Positions 5,259 through 6,232 of a DNA stretch of 6,232 bases are shown piece after piece. A model generated the notes under the pieces. It saw only the letters and a list, made by a program, of their open reading frames with translations, did not search any database and was not told where the DNA came from. The DNA comes from Phycisphaerales bacterium (GTDB taxonomy: Bacteria; Planctomycetota; Phycisphaerae; Phycisphaerales; SM1A02): the NCBI GenBank assembly GCA_007127615.1, contig SKZB01000359.1, positions 1-6,232 on the forward strand, in the 5' to 3' direction. Numbering within the stretch: position 1 is the stretch's first letter; every line of letters starts with the position of its first letter. A program made the translations under genes and the position numbers.

Positions 5259-6232
5259 GCCGGATTCTGATCATCGGAGGCGGACTGGCCGGCCTCGCCG
5301 CCGCGGTTCGATTGACCGAACTCGATTACGAAGTCACGCTGCTGGAAACGCGCAAGAAACTCGGCGGACGCGCGACGAGTTTCGTGGATCCGCGCACCGG
5401 CGACGTGCTCGACAACTGCCAGCACGTCCTCATGGGGTGCTGCACGTACCTCATCGATTTCTACGATCGGCTCGGCGTGCTGGACTCCATCGACTGGCAC
5501 ACCGAACTCTACTGGACGCGCGGGCAGGGATTGATCGATCGACTCAAGCCCGGCTGGCTTCCCGCACCCCTGCACTTCTCCGGCTCGTTCGGGCGGTTCA
5601 AGTCGTACACCCGGCAGGAAAAGCGTCATCTCGCCCGCGCGATGTGGCGGATGATCCGCCTCGGTTACGCGGGCCGGCTCGTCTGGCGGGAGCGAACCTT
5701 TCTGGAGTTTCTGCGCGAATGCAACCAGCCGGATGAACTGATTCGTTCCTACTGGCAGGTCATCATCGTCAGCGCGTGCAATCTTCCCGTCGAGCGCGTC
5801 TCGGCGGAAGCGGCGCTGCAGGTCTTCCAGGAAGGATTTCTCGCGAGCAAATGGTCTTCGGCGATGGGATTGGCATCCGTCCCGCTCTGGTCGCTTTACG
5901 ATCCGGCCCACGAGGCGATCGAACGGGCCGGCGGCACGGTGCGCCTCGGCGTCAGCGTGAAGTCGATCAACTTCGACGGCCGCCGCGCCACCGGCGTGGT
6001 CACCGACGAAGGGCTCATCGAATCCCCCACCATCATCTCCGCCGTACCGTTCGATCGTCTCGATAAACTCATCGGCCCGTCGATGCGCAAGGCGGATGCG
6101 CGCCTGCAACGTCTCGAGTCGTTTGACGTCAGCCCGATCCTCGGGGTTCATCTGACCTTTAATCAACCGGTGATGGATCTGCCGCACCTCATCCTGATCG
6201 ATCGGGCGGTCCATTGGCTCTTCAACAAGGGA
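5255..6232 (+). CDS. hpnE: Hydroxysqualene dehydroxylase HpnE (FAD-dependent amine oxidase/desaturase family), C-terminus cut off
   Basis: 326 codons are present and the frame is still open at the right edge; family members are about 420-480 residues, so perhaps a quarter to a third is missing. HpnE is an FAD enzyme that reductively removes the hydroxyl of hydroxysqualene to give squalene. The N-terminus has the dinucleotide-binding fold: RILIIGGGLAGLAAA (3-17, GxGxxG-like GGGLAG at 8-13), the ribose-binding acid E31 at the end of the second strand (VTLLE), and LGGR at 36-39. DNCQHVLMGCCT at 53-64 and LPAPLHFSGSF at about 105-115 are typical of HpnE rather than of phytoene desaturases. The GTG start at 5255 gives a proper N-terminus directly before the Rossmann strand and lies in GTGA, overlapping the hpnD stop. 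A weak G-rich site (5243-5246) precedes it by eight bases. A related C30 carotenoid desaturase is the main alternative, but gene order favours HpnE. Confidence 0.93.
   Translation, partial: MSRILIIGGGLAGLAAAVRLTELDYEVTLLETRKKLGGRATSFVDPRTGDVLDNCQHVLMGCCTYLIDFYDRLGVLDSIDWHTELYWTRGQGLIDRLKPGWLPAPLHFSGSFGRFKSYTRQEKRHLARAMWRMIRLGYAGRLVWRERTFLEFLRECNQPDELIRSYWQVIIVSACNLPVERVSAEAALQVFQEGFLASKWSSAMGLASVPLWSLYDPAHEAIERAGGTVRLGVSVKSINFDGRRATGVVTDEGLIESPTIISAVPFDRLDKLIGPSMRKADARLQRLESFDVSPILGVHLTFNQPVMDLPHLILIDRAVHWLFNKG

Noticed and set aside
5111..6214. 367-codon minus-strand frame opposite hpnE
   Set aside because: It is the mirror frame of hpnE, whose FAD-binding motifs are clear; composition is Arg/Asp/Glu-heavy without domains.
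1..6232. Mobile element, CRISPR, tRNA or defence system
   Set aside because: No transposase motif, terminal inverted repeats, regularly spaced repeats, tRNA-like folds or known defence domains were seen on either strand.

Overview
The window looks like ordinary chromosomal DNA from a planctomycete, most likely of the Phycisphaerae type. This is an inference from three things. The hopanoid-type squalene genes hpnC, hpnD and hpnE stand in a tight cluster. A membrane-anchored HEAT-repeat protein carries the CxxC...CPECG zinc ribbon that is common in predicted proteins of that phylum. Most genes lack a clear Shine-Dalgarno sequence. Base composition is high in G+C except across the HEAT-repeat gene. 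No tRNA, rRNA, CRISPR array, insertion sequence or phage gene was seen.

Layout: the left part is read on the minus strand. At the left edge is the first 57 codons of rlmN (1-171), a rRNA/tRNA adenine C2-methyltransferase. A 244-base gap with two G+C-rich hairpins follows. Next comes a 425-residue zinc-ribbon/HEAT-repeat membrane protein of unknown role (416-1693). A 480-base stretch (1694-2173) has no convincing gene and only one weak small-ORF candidate. ispH (2174-3232) completes this side. From 3233 to 3387 lies a divergent promoter region. The right part is read on the plus strand: hpnC (3388-4359), hpnD (4356-5258) and the first 326 codons of hpnE (5255 to the window edge). Their start and stop codons overlap by four bases at each junction.

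How the genes work together: IspH makes IPP and DMAPP in the last step of the MEP pathway, and these are the building blocks of farnesyl diphosphate. HpnD condenses two farnesyl diphosphates to presqualene diphosphate, HpnC converts that to hydroxysqualene, and HpnE reduces it to squalene. One divergent region therefore drives a precursor enzyme and the whole three-step squalene module. No cyclase or carotenoid gene is visible, so the final product (hopanoid, sterol or C30 carotenoid) cannot be told from this window. rlmN and the HEAT-repeat gene have no evident link to this pathway.

I found no convincing new multi-gene system. The items most worth a second look are the orphan zinc-ribbon/HEAT protein in a low-G+C patch, the extended C-terminus of IspH, the ispH/hpnCDE divergent arrangement, and a few small structures in the gaps.
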